Below the pieces are notes generated by a model that worked only from the letters and a program-made list of their open reading frames with translations, did not search any database and was not told the origin of the DNA. A program made the translations under genes and the position numbers. This document shows, piece by piece, positions 8,583 to 17,345 of a stretch of 44,635 bases of DNA (within the stretch, counting starts at the first letter, position 1; each line of letters opens with the position of its first letter). Location of the stretch: assembly GCF_002902525.1 (NCBI RefSeq), contig NZ_PPQZ01000102.1, positions 72,842 to 117,476 on the forward strand. Reading direction: 5' to 3'. This DNA is from Mammaliicoccus stepanovicii. GTDB lineage: Bacteria; Bacillota; Bacilli; Staphylococcales; Staphylococcaceae.

Positions 8583-8595
8583 GGCATTCTTCCTT

Positions 8596-9633
8596 TCACT
8601 TAATACTTTCTACCATCTGTAGCATTGGTAAAATGATGATTAAATACAAAGTAATAATTAAAAAAGCTAAAGTTCCAAAAACAATTGGTTGAATCCATTT
8701 TAAGTGTTTTAAAATAGTTCTTTCTAATTTATCAAGAATAAATATACTAAAATAGTAAAGCTCGAGGTCTAATTTCGATTTGTTTTCACCGTGTCTAATG
8801 TAATAAATGAGCGTATCTTCAAAACATCCTAATTTCTTTATAGCATCAGGAAAACTTTGTCCACTCTGAATTGAATTGTTAATAAAAAGACCAATGTATT
8901 TTAATAGAACATCTTTATTTTGCAACATATATATTTCTATAATTTTATGAAGGTTTATTCCGTTTTTAATAAAAAAAGAAAAATCACGAGAGAGTTGATA
9001 TGATCTAAACATTCTAAAATATGCGTTGAGCAGAGGAAATTTATTAAAATAAGTAATTTTCTTGGAAACATCCTTACTTAAATAATTTAAATAAAAAATC
9101 AATATAATGAGTGATATTAATAACACGCCTAAAATAATAGCATTAGGTAAATTAGAAAATATAATCGTTAAAACTTTCAATGTATTTGTCGTTTCTACAT
9201 TCATAGATTCGTATATTTCACTAAATTGAGGAATAATAGTTTGATTGACTGCGACTAACAACATAAAAAATATACAAAATAATAATCCTGGATATTGAAT
9301 TGTTTTTATAAAGCGTGCTTTAACTTGTTCGATTTTGTGTAAATATAAAGTAGAATGATCTAAAGTTTCAATTAAATTACCATAATGTTCACCAAAGTAT
9401 ATTTGGGTTACAACAATTTGAGGATACTTCAATAGCGATAATATTTCATAAAGTTGACCAGTTGTTTTAACCATTTCAATTAATTGCTGATTTAAATTTC
9501 TCTTTTCTAATTGTGGAAATTGATCTGAAAGCAGTTGAATTGATTCAAGTAAAGTAAATCCTTGCTTTAACATGTCTGATAATCTTGTTAAATATAATAT
9601 TTTGTCCTTCTTTAATATACATTTCTTAGTCAT
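8596..9633 (-). CDS. comGB: competence pilus membrane platform protein ComGB
   Basis: A type II secretion/type IV pilus GspF-family inner-membrane protein, about 345 residues from ATG 9633. It has the two repeated cytoplasmic domains and three membrane segments, around residues 150-170, 190-210 and 320-345. Family features include LTRLSDMLKQGFTLLESIQLL near the start and a second copy SRDFSFFIKNGINLHKI. It anchors the ComGA ATPase and the pseudopilus. The ATG at 9633 overlaps the end of comGA by eight bases; an earlier ATG at 9669 has no ribosome binding site and adds an odd hydrophobic start. The start is therefore uncertain, but translation coupled to comGA is likely. Confidence 0.9.
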   Translation of the reverse strand: MTKKCILKKDKILYLTRLSDMLKQGFTLLESIQLLSDQFPQLEKRNLNQQLIEMVKTTGQLYEILSLLKYPQIVVTQIYFGEHYGNLIETLDHSTLYLHKIEQVKARFIKTIQYPGLLFCIFFMLLVAVNQTIIPQFSEIYESMNVETTNTLKVLTIIFSNLPNAIILGVLLISLIILIFYLNYLSKDVSKKITYFNKFPLLNAYFRMFRSYQLSRDFSFFIKNGINLHKIIEIYMLQNKDVLLKYIGLFINNSIQSGQSFPDAIKKLGCFEDTLIYYIRHGENKSKLDLELYYFSIFILDKLERTILKHLKWIQPIVFGTLAFLIITLYLIIILPMLQMVESIK

Positions 9634-10528
9634 CCATACATCCATCCATATAATGATTAATTTCTTCATTATAAATATATGTCATCTTCCTAAATCGACC
9701 ACCTTCTTCACATTTAACCAATCTTTGATTGGCAATACAAGAAATGCCCTGCTTTATTTGTTCGTGTGTAATTCCGAGTTCAATTAGCCTGAAAATTGCA
9801 CCATAATTATCTTTAGCATGCATAGTAGATAATATTAGATGACCACTTAAACTAGCTTGTATGACATGTTTAGCTGTTAAACTATCTCTTATCTCTCCAA
9901 TCATAATGACATCAGGATCGCATCTTAGTATTGCCTTAAATGAATTAGCATAAGTTATATCTGCCTTCTCGTTAACTGATACTTGAACGATACCGTCAAT
10001 CGTTTGTTCAACAGGATCTTCAATTGTAATGATATGTTTATTCAGTTCATGCTTTAAATCATATAGTAGTTCATACATTAACGTAGATTTACCTGAGCCA
10101 GTAGGACCAGTAAATAAGAACAAACCTTCAGATTGATACATTTGTTGTTTAATATTTAAAAATGCTTCATCTGATTGTTCTTCAGCTTTCTTATCAAAAT
10201 ATTGTGGTGTAATTCTAATAGAACAAGACTCAACTCCTAAATTAAGTGGTATTGTTGAAATTCTTGTATATAAATACTTCTTCTGTTCAAAAATATATTG
10301 TCCACTTTGTGCCTTATTTCTTTCACTCACATCTAAGTGAGATATAAATTTCATATAAGTTAATAATTTGTTATATAATGACAACTCTAACTTTAAATCG
10401 TATAATTCGTTATCTCCATTTATTCTCATTTGAACAATGATAATGTCTTCTCTCGTTGGTATAAAATGTATGTCCGTTGCATTTAAATTCGTTGCTTCTG
10501 TTATTATTCTCTTAAAAAGTGTCTCCAT
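9626..10528 (-). CDS. comGA: competence pilus assembly ATPase ComGA
   Basis: A 300-residue secretion ATPase of the PilB/GspE class that powers pseudopilus assembly at the cytoplasmic face. Walker A is GPTGSGKST (141-149), the Asp box ITIEDPVE is at 167-174, and Walker B with flanks is LRCDPDVIMIGEIRD (201-215). The His box STMHAKD follows at about 234-240. It is shorter at the N-terminus than B. subtilis ComGA, as is usual in staphylococci. It has a strong AGGAGG ribosome binding site. As first gene of the operon it sets expression; in S. aureus the comG operon depends on SigH and ComK. I could not identify a convincing SigH or ComK site in the 110 bases upstream. Confidence 0.96.
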   Translation of the reverse strand: METLFKRIITEATNLNATDIHFIPTREDIIIVQMRINGDNELYDLKLELSLYNKLLTYMKFISHLDVSERNKAQSGQYIFEQKKYLYTRISTIPLNLGVESCSIRITPQYFDKKAEEQSDEAFLNIKQQMYQSEGLFLFTGPTGSGKSTLMYELLYDLKHELNKHIITIEDPVEQTIDGIVQVSVNEKADITYANSFKAILRCDPDVIMIGEIRDSLTAKHVIQASLSGHLILSTMHAKDNYGAIFRLIELGITHEQIKQGISCIANQRLVKCEEGGRFRKMTYIYNEEINHYMDGCMDD

Positions 10529-10606
10529 AATCTCCTCCTATTTAATATAAACGCATTCAAATAAAAGGATTACTTGTAATATAGAAACTTTTTAAGATAA
10601 TGCCTA

Positions 10607-10635
10607 TTTACTTTTATTGCTCGTAACTTTATAAT
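10607..10635 (+). promoter_or_regulatory. sigma-A promoter of yqgY
   Basis: TTTACT (10607-10612), 17 bases, TATAAT (10630-10635), placed about 45 bases before the start codon at 10680, in the divergent interval with comGA. Confidence 0.65.
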
Positions 10636-10679
10636 TAAATATGAATAAGAAAGTAAACACAGAGGGGGTTCGTAAGAAG

Positions 10680-10928
10680 ATGGATAAAGTTTATAAAACT
10701 CTAGGCTTCTGGACTGCTATATTTGCTACAATGTTTTATGTCGGTGGAATGGACATGATGGCATATTTCTTTTTAGCACAAACAGGCTTTTTTGTATTAT
10801 TAGGATACTTAAAACTAACAGAAAGAATGTATATGTATATTTTCGCAATTTATTTAGTTGTATGTTTCGTTGGATTTACATATTATTCAACATTCTTATT
10901 AGAGCCAAGTTTCGGTCATCACGAATAA
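10680..10928 (+). CDS. DUF2626 small membrane protein (YqgY-like)
   Basis: An 82-residue protein beginning MDKVYKTLGFWTAIFATMFYVGG, with two or three hydrophobic segments (about 9-25, 28-43, 48-68) and a short tail ending FGHHE. It matches the DUF2626 family, as far as I recognise it, of which B. subtilis YqgY is a member. No biochemical role is known. The ATG at 10680 follows a G-rich ribosome binding site (GAGGGGG, 11 bases away). An upstream ATG at 10641 has none and would sit only a few bases from the expected transcription start. It is bounded by its own promoter and a terminator shared with yqgX. Confidence 0.82.
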   Translation: MDKVYKTLGFWTAIFATMFYVGGMDMMAYFFLAQTGFFVLLGYLKLTERMYMYIFAIYLVVCFVGFTYYSTFLLEPSFGHHE

Positions 10929-10960
10929 AAAAAGCATTACACTCTGGTGTAATGCTTTTT
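10929..10960. terminator. bidirectional terminator between yqgY and yqgX
   Basis: A perfect 14-bp stem (AAAAAGCATTACAC, loop TCTG, complement) with T runs on both sides, four bases before the stop codon of the convergent yqgX. Confidence 0.92.
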
Positions 10961-10963
10961 TAT

Positions 10964-11596
10964 TTAATTAAAACCATTCAAATAAGGATTCGACATTCCC
11001 TCTTCTTCAATTGTTGTATCTGGACCATGTCCAGGGAAAACTGTAGTTGAAGGATCTAATTCTAATAGTTTTTCTTCAATAGACTTAATTAACAAAGCTG
11101 AGTCGCCTTTATATAAATCAGTTCTACCAATTCCACCCTTAAATAAAGTATCACCAACGATTGCAAAGTCATCAAAAACAAATGTAATACTTCCAGGTGA
11201 ATGTCCTGGAGTGTGAAGTACTTCAAATTCAAACTCACCAATTTGATGTTTTCCTTCATCAATGATAGTTGGAACTGTATGTTGAACAACTTGTGGCAAT
11301 TGATACATTTCGAATTTTTTAGATCCATTTTTAACTGTATCTGTTAACCATGATTTTTCTTCTTTATGGACATAAACATTAACTTGGTTGTTTTTCACTA
11401 CCTCATCTATGCCTCCGATGTGATCAAAGTGAGCATGTGTTAATAATATTGCACTTAATTTCTTATTAAATTTATTTATCAAATCATTTACAAATTTACC
11501 ATTATCACCTGGATCAATGACGAGTAATTCATTTTCACCTTCAATAATATAACAATTTGTTTCAATTAATCCTAATGGATAAACATGTACTTTCAT
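10964..11596 (-). CDS. metallo-beta-lactamase fold hydrolase (glyoxalase II-like, YqgX)
   Basis: A 210-residue metallo-hydrolase with the zinc motif THAHFDH (His54, His56, Asp58, His59), a third-motif His in LHTPGHSPGS, the bridging Asp in VGDTLF and FPGHGPDTT near the end. The compact single-domain form belongs to the YcbL/YqgX branch of hydroxyacylglutathione hydrolase-like proteins. Staphylococci lack glutathione, so the real substrate may be a bacillithiol or other thioester; this is inference. A good AGGAGAG ribosome binding site precedes ATG. It is divergent from yqgW and convergent with yqgY, as in the B. subtilis yqg cluster. Confidence 0.9.
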   Translation of the reverse strand: MKVHVYPLGLIETNCYIIEGENELLVIDPGDNGKFVNDLINKFNKKLSAILLTHAHFDHIGGIDEVVKNNQVNVYVHKEEKSWLTDTVKNGSKKFEMYQLPQVVQHTVPTIIDEGKHQIGEFEFEVLHTPGHSPGSITFVFDDFAIVGDTLFKGGIGRTDLYKGDSALLIKSIEEKLLELDPSTTVFPGHGPDTTIEEEGMSNPYLNGFN

Positions 11597-11624
11597 TTTC
11601 TTCTCTCCTCTTTAAAAAAGTATC

Positions 11625-11653
11625 TCGACAAAACTACATATTAATTATACAAT
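11625..11653 (+). promoter_or_regulatory. promoter of yqgW
   Basis: TCGACA (11625-11630), 17 bases, TACAAT (11648-11653), 40 bases before the start of the small gene at 11694. The -10 box lies inside a short inverted repeat ATTAATT...AATTAAT. Confidence 0.6.
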
Positions 11654-11693
11654 TAATATGATAATAAAAGAATTTTGAATTGGGGGTATTGGA

Positions 11694-11933
11694 ATGCCAT
11701 TTATCGACACAGGCAAATTATTCGAAATATTTGGAGTTCAAATCCATATTGGTGTTAATATTTTCTCATTATTAATGCTTGCTGTATTTATACTTGGAAT
11801 ATTTGGTTTGATATCAGCATTCAAGAACAAAAATATTTTAGGCATCTTATTCGGTGCTATAACAGTTGTATCATTTGGATTCTTCTCATTAGCAACAATT
11901 TTTACATATGGGTATCCTGTTTTACATCAATAA
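11694..11933 (+). CDS. DUF2759 small membrane protein (YqgW-like)
   Basis: A 79-residue protein with two or three membrane segments (about 17-42, 45-72) and polar ends. The sequence (NIFSLLMLAVFILGIFGLIS, then FKNKNILGILFGAITVVSFG) resembles the DUF2759 family that includes B. subtilis YqgW; I recognise the family from sequence and position and know no function for it. The ribosome binding site GGGGGTATT lies just before ATG. It is monocistronic, with its own promoter and a hairpin terminator that runs into the end of the convergent thiamine-binding gene. Confidence 0.82.
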   Translation: MPFIDTGKLFEIFGVQIHIGVNIFSLLMLAVFILGIFGLISAFKNKNILGILFGAITVVSFGFFSLATIFTYGYPVLHQ

Positions 11934-11934
11934 T

Positions 11935-11970
11935 GAAAAGACGAGATTACTTCTCGTCTTTTCTTTTTTT
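11935..11970 (+). terminator. terminator after yqgW
   Basis: An 11-bp stem (AAAAGACGAGA with TCTCGTCTTTT), five-base loop, then a run of T on the plus strand. It overlaps the last codons of the convergent gene ending at 11947. Confidence 0.85.
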
Positions 11971-12279
11971 GTCTAATTTATTATTTACAGAATCTAATTT
12001 TTCATTCATTTTTCTAGATTTGTCTCTTCTATCATCTATTCTAATGTTCGTACAAACTCTGTCTAAGCCTTTATTGAAAGGACTATTATGGATTTCTTGA
12101 ATAACTTCGAATAAATCTTCTAATTCACCTTCAATTAATGTGTTCATAGGTGTTAGTTGATAATCTATCTTTCCTGTTTGTTTATGTGTTTCTAAAATGA
12201 TTTGTATATCTGCTATATAATCACTGACACTAGGCCCTTCTGTCCCAACTGGAATTACGACTACGTCCACGATTGCCAT
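11947..12279 (-). CDS. MTH1187 family thiamine-binding protein (YqgV)
   Basis: A 110-residue ferredoxin-like protein of the MTH1187/YkoF-type superfamily (DUF77). Members bind thiamine or its pyrimidine precursor in an oligomer. Conserved features are VVVIPVGTEGPSVSDYIADI, then YQLTPMNTLIEGELEDLFEVI and RVCTNIRIDDRRDK; the C-terminus is Lys-rich. Its ATG overlaps the stop of the glucokinase gene by one base (TAATG), so it is translated from the same transcript. Binding of thiamine is from the family, not shown by this sequence. Confidence 0.86.
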   Translation of the reverse strand: MAIVDVVVIPVGTEGPSVSDYIADIQIILETHKQTGKIDYQLTPMNTLIEGELEDLFEVIQEIHNSPFNKGLDRVCTNIRIDDRRDKSRKMNEKLDSVNNKLDKKRKDEK

Positions 12280-13250
12280 TATTTATTCTCCCTTTCAATA
12301 ACATATGTCTTTATTAAACCTGCAGCACCTATAATACCTGCATCGTTACCCAATTTTGCAACGACGATATGTGTGTCATCTTGAGCTGGTCTAAATGTCA
12401 TATTTTTATAATGTTTTTCAATATACTGAATGAGTATATCACCAGCGTTGCTCACACCGCCGCCTATTATAATATACTTTGGATTTGTCATAACACTTAT
12501 TACACTTGCAGCATATGCAATATATCCTGCTACTTTATCTATTATAAATTGGCTAAATTCATCGTCATTTTTAGCTGCATCAAATACATCTTTGGCAGAA
12601 ACATTTTTATTCATAATATGATCATGCAAACTAGATTTTAAACTCATATTTGAATAATAATGGTGCACGAGATTTACAACACCTGTTGCAGATGCTACAG
12701 TCTCTAAACATCCTTTCATACCACAATTACATTTAAATCGTTTCTTTTGATCTACTAAGAAATGGCCTATTTCAGCGCCAGAACCGTTATGTCCATGCAG
12801 CAATACATTATTTGCTACAATACCACCACCGACTCCTGTTCCTAACGTCATACATACAACTTCACTTTCATTTTGTCCTGCACCTTTAAATTTTTCACCT
12901 AATGTTGCGACATTAGCATCGTTATCAACATAAATAGGACCATCAAAATATTTTTGCATTATTTTTCTTACTTCTATATTTCCAGTCCAATTCAAATTTA
13001 CTGCACCATTTACAACGCCATTTTCAAAATCAATTGGTCCAGGTACACCTATCCCCATACCAATCATTGAATTTATATCTAAATTTTTACGATTCAAATG
13101 AACTACAAAAGAGTCATATATATTTTCTAATATGCCTTCGCCCGTTTTATTAGTAGAAATTTCCCACTTTTCAAGAATATTTAATGATTCATCAAAAATA
13201 CCTAACTTACAAGTTGTACCACCGATATCTGCAGAAAGTATATGTGTCAT
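12279..13250 (-). CDS. glcK: ROK family glucokinase
   Basis: A 323-residue ROK sugar kinase that phosphorylates intracellular glucose with ATP. The ATP loop [10 protein letters not shown] starts at residue 8. The catalytic Asp is in [13 protein letters not shown] (about 107-119). The ROK zinc site is His163 with Cys174, Cys176 and Cys181 (CNCGMKGC), followed by LETVASATG. Length and motifs match B. subtilis GlcK (YqgR). It overlaps yqgQ by four bases (ATGA) and yqgV by one, so yqgN-gluP-yqgQ-glcK-yqgV is one compact operon. Free glucose probably comes from maltose or other disaccharides rather than the PTS. Confidence 0.96.
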   Translation of the reverse strand: MTHILSADIGGTTCKLGIFDESLNILEKWEISTNKTGEGILENIYDSFVVHLNRKNLDINSMIGMGIGVPGPIDFENGVVNGAVNLNWTGNIEVRKIMQKYFDGPIYVDNDANVATLGEKFKGAGQNESEVVCMTLGTGVGGGIVANNVLLHGHNGSGAEIGHFLVDQKKRFKCNCGMKGCLETVASATGVVNLVHHYYSNMSLKSSLHDHIMNKNVSAKDVFDAAKNDDEFSQFIIDKVAGYIAYAASVISVMTNPKYIIIGGGVSNAGDILIQYIEKHYKNMTFRPAQDDTHIVVAKLGNDAGIIGAAGLIKTYVIERENK

Positions 13251-13438
13251 TTTTTCTCAATCCTTCTCTGATTAATTATGAGCCTTGCTTGTAAAAATGT
13301 TTCATGTGATATCAACATAGATTTATGTAATGAATTTATTTCTTGCTCCATCATTTCTAGTTGATCTGCTTCATCTTTGAAATAACTAATATAACCAAAT
13401 TTTTTTAAAAGTTGTTGTACATCATATAAATTTATCAT
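13247..13438 (-). CDS. YqgQ family protein (DUF910)
   Basis: A 63-residue soluble protein with a helical pattern: [20 protein letters not shown], then a charged helix ending in RRIEKK. It belongs to the small YqgQ family (DUF910), always found between gluP and glcK; structures show a three-helix fold with possible nucleic-acid binding, but no function is established. AGGAG lies seven bases before ATG, within the end of gluP, and the stop overlaps the glcK start. Confidence 0.85.
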   Translation of the reverse strand: MINLYDVQQLLKKFGYISYFKDEADQLEMMEQEINSLHKSMLISHETFLQARLIINQRRIEKK

Positions 13439-13441
13439 CGA

Positions 13442-14890
13442 TTAACTCCTAAAGGCTTTTATTTCTTTTTGTAATTCTTTATAACTTTTATTATTACTAT
13501 CGTATTTTAAAGACTTATGAATGAATTTATCTGCTTTACCGTATTCATTTTTTGCACGATATCCTAAAGCAACTTGATAATTTAATGGTGCTGATTGAGG
13601 AAATACTTTCAAACCTCTTTCCCACTCTAAAATTGCTTCGTCTAATGATTTATCATTCGCCACAATTAAACCACTTAATATATATGTTTCATCAGACTCA
13701 AAGTGTTTATCTTTAATTTTGGTAATCATTTGTTCTGCCTTACCGAATTCTCCATTATTCATTGCATCTTTCGTCAATTCATCGTAAATATGATGTTGTT
13801 GTCTGTTGTAAATAATAATGATGATGATGATAGATATTAATATAAATCCCAATATATAATATAATCTATACTTATCTTTATTCATCCATGAATGAAATAT
13901 ATACATCATGATGGCTCCACCTATAAAGCCACCTAAATGTGCAAAATGATTCACATTACTAATGAATAATGTCATAAGTGACAATATAACAATACCTATA
14001 AATGTTTGTAACACAAATTGTTTATTGATATCTCTACGCGTAAATAAATAAACAATAAAAGCACCAATCAATCCGAAAATCGCACCACTTGCACCTATAG
14101 AAATGCTTACAGTATCAATACTTAATGAAACGATACCAGCAAACAGTCCTGAAACCATATAAATGGTAAACATTTTTATTGAACCTAAGGCACCTTCTAT
14201 TAATTTACCAAATATAATGAGTGAGAATATATTCATGATCAAATGCGTAAAGTCTGCATGCAAGAACATGTGTGTAACTAGTCTATACCATTCTCCATGC
14301 ACAACGTTAAAGTGAACTAAACCACCATATTCAACTAAATTAATTTGTGCTAAGTTTTTAAATACTAAAACTAACGATAACCACACTATTATATTTATTG
14401 TAATCAAAGCATAAGTGACTGGTGAAAACTTCAACATAAAGTGGTCAATGAAACTGGCATTTAAAAGTTTATTTCTATAAGTTGCAACAGGTGAAGTTTT
14501 AGATTTTTTAATTTGATACTTTGTCACGATATGCGAGGAAACTTTTTCATAATCTTTAAATTCGCTCAATGCATAATATCTAATTTTCGGTCTTTTCGTA
14601 TGATTGAATTCAGTTAGATTGATTTCTTTATCTGTTATGTAATATATATCAAATTGTTCGAAGCTAAATCCTATTTCATTAATTAAATCATCTAGATGAT
14701 CTGTTGTTTTTTCAAAATCAAAATCTACTTCTTGATGTGTAGGTGTCTTTATAATAAATCGTTTAACAATTTTTTTAGTTTCATGTGTTAACCACACTTC
14801 TTCGATATCATCATCGACTGATAATATTGAATATCCTTCCGTATACACTAAATAATAAATCGATTTCCACATTTGATTTAATTTATCCAT
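13442..14890 (-). CDS. gluP: rhomboid intramembrane serine protease GluP
   Basis: A 482-residue protein in three parts: an N-terminal cytosolic domain (1-150), a rhomboid core with about seven membrane helices (155-372), and a C-terminal TPR-like region (about 385-475). The catalytic dyad is Ser268 in GASGAIFGLIGA and His318 in HFAHLGGFIGG. The oxyanion region HMFLHADFTHLIMN is at 207-220. It is the homolog of B. subtilis YqgP/GluP, which cleaves the magnesium transporter MgtE with help from FtsH and is linked to glucose export and cell division. Its ATG follows directly on the stop of the cycloligase gene. Confidence 0.95.
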   Translation of the reverse strand: MDKLNQMWKSIYYLVYTEGYSILSVDDDIEEVWLTHETKKIVKRFIIKTPTHQEVDFDFEKTTDHLDDLINEIGFSFEQFDIYYITDKEINLTEFNHTKRPKIRYYALSEFKDYEKVSSHIVTKYQIKKSKTSPVATYRNKLLNASFIDHFMLKFSPVTYALITINIIVWLSLVLVFKNLAQINLVEYGGLVHFNVVHGEWYRLVTHMFLHADFTHLIMNIFSLIIFGKLIEGALGSIKMFTIYMVSGLFAGIVSLSIDTVSISIGASGAIFGLIGAFIVYLFTRRDINKQFVLQTFIGIVILSLMTLFISNVNHFAHLGGFIGGAIMMYIFHSWMNKDKYRLYYILGFILISIIIIIIIYNRQQHHIYDELTKDAMNNGEFGKAEQMITKIKDKHFESDETYILSGLIVANDKSLDEAILEWERGLKVFPQSAPLNYQVALGYRAKNEYGKADKFIHKSLKYDSNNKSYKELQKEIKAFRS

Positions 14891-15445
14891 TTATTCTTCT
14901 CCATTTATTTCATTTGGTATAATGATTTCTTGAACTGCAATATCATGACTTTCTGGGATAAAGGTATTTAATTGAAATGGATAAGCTAGACTAATTGTAT
15001 GTCCGTTATATTGAGATAAGTACTTATCATAATATCCGCCACCATAACCAATTCGATAACCTTCTTCATTAAAGACAACCCCTGGTACAATGATTAAGTC
15101 AATTTCATCGCTATACTCAGTTTCTTGATTTACAAATTGAATACCTTTTTCGTCAACATCAATTGATTCCAAATCTTGTAACAATTGAAATTTCATTTGC
15201 TTCGTTTCATAGTTTGTAGAAGGTACAAATACTTTTTTATGATTTTTAAGTAAAACATCTATGATGGGACGTGTATTCACTTCATGTTCCATACTCAAAA
15301 CTAATGCCACTGAATTGGCACTTTGAAAATGTTTATGTGAAAAAAGTTGCGTATAGATGTCTTGATCATAATTATCCTTAACTAATTTCGGTTGCTGCTT
15401 CATCTGAGTAAGTATTTCTTTTCTTAATGTTTTTTTATCATTCAT
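14891..15445 (-). CDS. yqgN: 5-formyltetrahydrofolate cyclo-ligase
   Basis: A 184-residue enzyme that converts 5-formyltetrahydrofolate to 5,10-methenyltetrahydrofolate using ATP. The family signature is IVPGVVFNEEGYRIGYGGGYYDKYL (residues about 118-142) with the glycine-rich nucleotide loop. The N-terminal KKTLRKEIL helix, which supplies the binding Lys/Arg, is present. It is the first gene of the yqgN-gluP-glcK operon. Folate salvage suits the nearby glycine cleavage operon, which also feeds one-carbon units, but they are separate transcripts. Confidence 0.95.
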   Translation of the reverse strand: MNDKKTLRKEILTQMKQQPKLVKDNYDQDIYTQLFSHKHFQSANSVALVLSMEHEVNTRPIIDVLLKNHKKVFVPSTNYETKQMKFQLLQDLESIDVDEKGIQFVNQETEYSDEIDLIIVPGVVFNEEGYRIGYGGGYYDKYLSQYNGHTISLAYPFQLNTFIPESHDIAVQEIIIPNEINGEE

Positions 15446-15560
15446 GTCATGACACTTCCCACATTTTTATAAAATTGATTAATCGTATATACATAATGAT
15501 AACACATGAAATAGTGTGTAAGGTAGTGGTAGCACATCTGTTTCATGTATAAATACATAC

Positions 15561-15595
15561 AAAAAACACATTACTGAAATTCAGCAATGTGTTTT
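15561..15595 (-). terminator. terminator after rpmG
   Basis: On the minus strand a stem of about 14 bp (AAAACACATT-CTGA with one mismatch) is followed by six T. It lies ten bases past the rpmG stop. Confidence 0.85.
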
Positions 15596-15605
15596 ATTGA
15601 TTTTA

Positions 15606-15755
15606 TTATTTTGTTTCTCTATGAAGAGTGTGTTTACCGTCACGAGCACAATATTTTTTCATTTCAATACGCTCTGGGTTATTACGTTTATTCTTTTTAG
15701 AGATGTAGTTTCTTTCACCACATTCAGTACATGCTAAAGTTACATTTACGCGCAT
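15606..15755 (-). CDS. rpmG: 50S ribosomal protein L33
   Basis: A 49-codon gene reading [20 protein letters not shown] through [22 protein letters not shown]. It is the bacterial L33 of the large subunit. Cys9 and Cys12 form a CxxC, with Cys36 alone in the second half. The fourth zinc Cys is replaced by Asp39, as in other staphylococcal and Bacillus RpmGA-type copies. AGGAGGG precedes ATG. It lies between yqgN and the phosphate genes, the same neighbourhood as B. subtilis rpmGA. Another L33 copy is to be expected elsewhere in the chromosome. Confidence 0.97.
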   Translation of the reverse strand: MRVNVTLACTECGERNYISKKNKRNNPERIEMKKYCARDGKHTLHRETK

Positions 15756-15831
15756 GATGAACCCTCCTATTCTTATTTCAATTAATATACGACCTTATTA
15801 TAATACCATCTATGGTTATATAATTCCAGTA

Positions 15832-16479
15832 CTATTTTTCAATAGTCTCATAGTATTTGCCCGTAATATAATAATAACAGCTTTCACTGATATTTGTAAT
15901 ATGATCTCCAATTCTTTCTAAATATCTTGCTGCGAGATGTGCTTGGGCAGCAATAAAGGGGTCGTTATCAATAAGATAGGTCGTATTGTTAATTTCTTTA
16001 TATAAATCATCTATATCTTTATCTCTGTCAATTATTTCTTTAATCAGTAATATATCTTTATTTTTAACTGCAGTTTCAAGATCTTTCATCATGAGCATTG
16101 CTAATTTACCCATTGTTTTCAAACGCATAAGGATAAAATAATCCGTGATTAATGCTTTTTTACGAATTTGCGCTATATTGGTAGAATTATCTGCCATTCT
16201 TTCTAACTCAGATGCAATTTTTAAAGCTGAAATCATAACGCGTAAATCTGTGGCGATAGGTTGTTGTTTAGTAATTAACATAACCACTTTTTCATTTATA
16301 TCATGTTCCATTTGATTTATTTTTTTGTCATATGCGATGAGTTCTCTTGCATTCTTCTTACCTTCATCATTTAAAACAGAAACAGATTTTTCTATCATAT
16401 AATAAACTTCTCCACCTAAGTTCAGTAAATCTGAGATAAGTGCATTTAACTCGCCTTCATATTTTTCTCTAATAACCAT
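15832..16479 (-). CDS. phoU: phosphate signalling protein PhoU
   Basis: A 215-residue PhoU made of two three-helix repeats. The metal-binding EXXXD-type segments are visible as ASELERMADNSTNIAQ in the first repeat and ARYLERIGDHITNISE in the second. It connects the PstSCAB transporter to the PhoR kinase and keeps the Pho response off when phosphate is plentiful. The ATG at 16479 has GGGAG eleven bases upstream. The frame can be extended upstream but that would overlap pstB by almost 100 bases. It is the last gene of the pst operon; B. subtilis lacks PhoU, staphylococci have it. Confidence 0.95.
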   Translation of the reverse strand: MVIREKYEGELNALISDLLNLGGEVYYMIEKSVSVLNDEGKKNARELIAYDKKINQMEHDINEKVVMLITKQQPIATDLRVMISALKIASELERMADNSTNIAQIRKKALITDYFILMRLKTMGKLAMLMMKDLETAVKNKDILLIKEIIDRDKDIDDLYKEINNTTYLIDNDPFIAAQAHLAARYLERIGDHITNISESCYYYITGKYYETIEK

Positions 16480-16480
16480 A

Positions 16481-17320
16481 TTATCCAAATCTCCCAGATA
16501 TATAATCTTCAGTTTTCTTATCAGTAGGATTTGAGAATATTTTATCAGTATGATCGAATTCATTAACATATCCATTTAAGAAAAATGCTGTTTTATCAGA
16601 AATTCTAGCGGCTTGTTGCATATTATGCGTTACGATTATGATAGAGTATTTTGTTTTTAAGTCCTGTACTAATTCTTCGACTTTTAAAGTTGAAATCGGA
16701 TCTAATGCAGATGTAGGTTCATCCATTAATATTACATCAGGTTCAATCGCTAAACATCTCGCAATGCAAATTCTTTGTTGTTGACCACCAGATAACCCAT
16801 ACGCATTCTTATCTAATCTATCTTTGCACTCGTCCCAAATAGCAGCGCCTTTTAAAGAACGCTCTACTATTTCATCTAATATTTTCTTATCTGTTATGCC
16901 ATGAATTCTTGGACCATACGTTATATTATCATAAATAGATTTCGGAAATGGATTTGGTTTTTGGAATACCATACCCACATTTGTTCTTAATTCTTCAACA
17001 CTATATTTCTTATCAAAAATATTTTTACCTCGATAAATAATTTCACCAGATGTTTTTACACTTGGAATAAGTTCAATCATTCGATTTAAAGTTTTTATAT
17101 AAGTTGATTTACCACATCCTGAAGGTCCAATTATTGCTGTAACTTCATTTTCATTTATATCTAAATTAATATTTTTCAAAGCATGATAGTCTCCATACCA
17201 TAAATCTAGATTATTTGTTTGATACACTATATTCTTATCAGCTTCTAATATTTGTTGGTTATGTTCAAGTTCAGTCGTATTAATATTTTGTGATAAATCT
17301 CTGATCTTAACGTCTGTCAT
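16481..17320 (-). CDS. pstB: phosphate ABC transporter ATP-binding protein
   Basis: A 279-residue ABC ATPase. Walker A is GPSGCGKST (about residues 85-93), the Q-loop region is [12 protein letters not shown], the signature is LSGGQQQR and Walker B is [13 protein letters not shown]. The Cys in Walker A and the KPNPFP sequence are typical of PstB. It energises phosphate uptake with PstA, PstC and PstS. An N-terminal extension of about 40 residues precedes the ABC core. Its stop is one base before the phoU ATG. Confidence 0.97.
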   Translation of the reverse strand: MTDVKIRDLSQNINTTELEHNQQILEADKNIVYQTNNLDLWYGDYHALKNINLDINENEVTAIIGPSGCGKSTYIKTLNRMIELIPSVKTSGEIIYRGKNIFDKKYSVEELRTNVGMVFQKPNPFPKSIYDNITYGPRIHGITDKKILDEIVERSLKGAAIWDECKDRLDKNAYGLSGGQQQRICIARCLAIEPDVILMDEPTSALDPISTLKVEELVQDLKTKYSIIIVTHNMQQAARISDKTAFFLNGYVNEFDHTDKIFSNPTDKKTEDYISGRFG

Positions 17321-17345
17321 TATGAATACCTCTCTTCATTTGAAT

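Noticed and set aside
10529-10640. Possible ComK box or SigH promoter before comGA
   Set aside because: I looked for AAAA-N5-TTTT pairs and for AGGAxxT/GAAT-type elements. Only partial matches occur, no better than chance in such AT-rich DNA.
15505-15545. A string that resembles the D-arm of a tRNA (AGTGGTAGCAC) between yqgN and rpmG
   Set aside because: No T-arm (GGTTCGAATCC-like), acceptor stem or CCA end can be found at the right distance on either strand.
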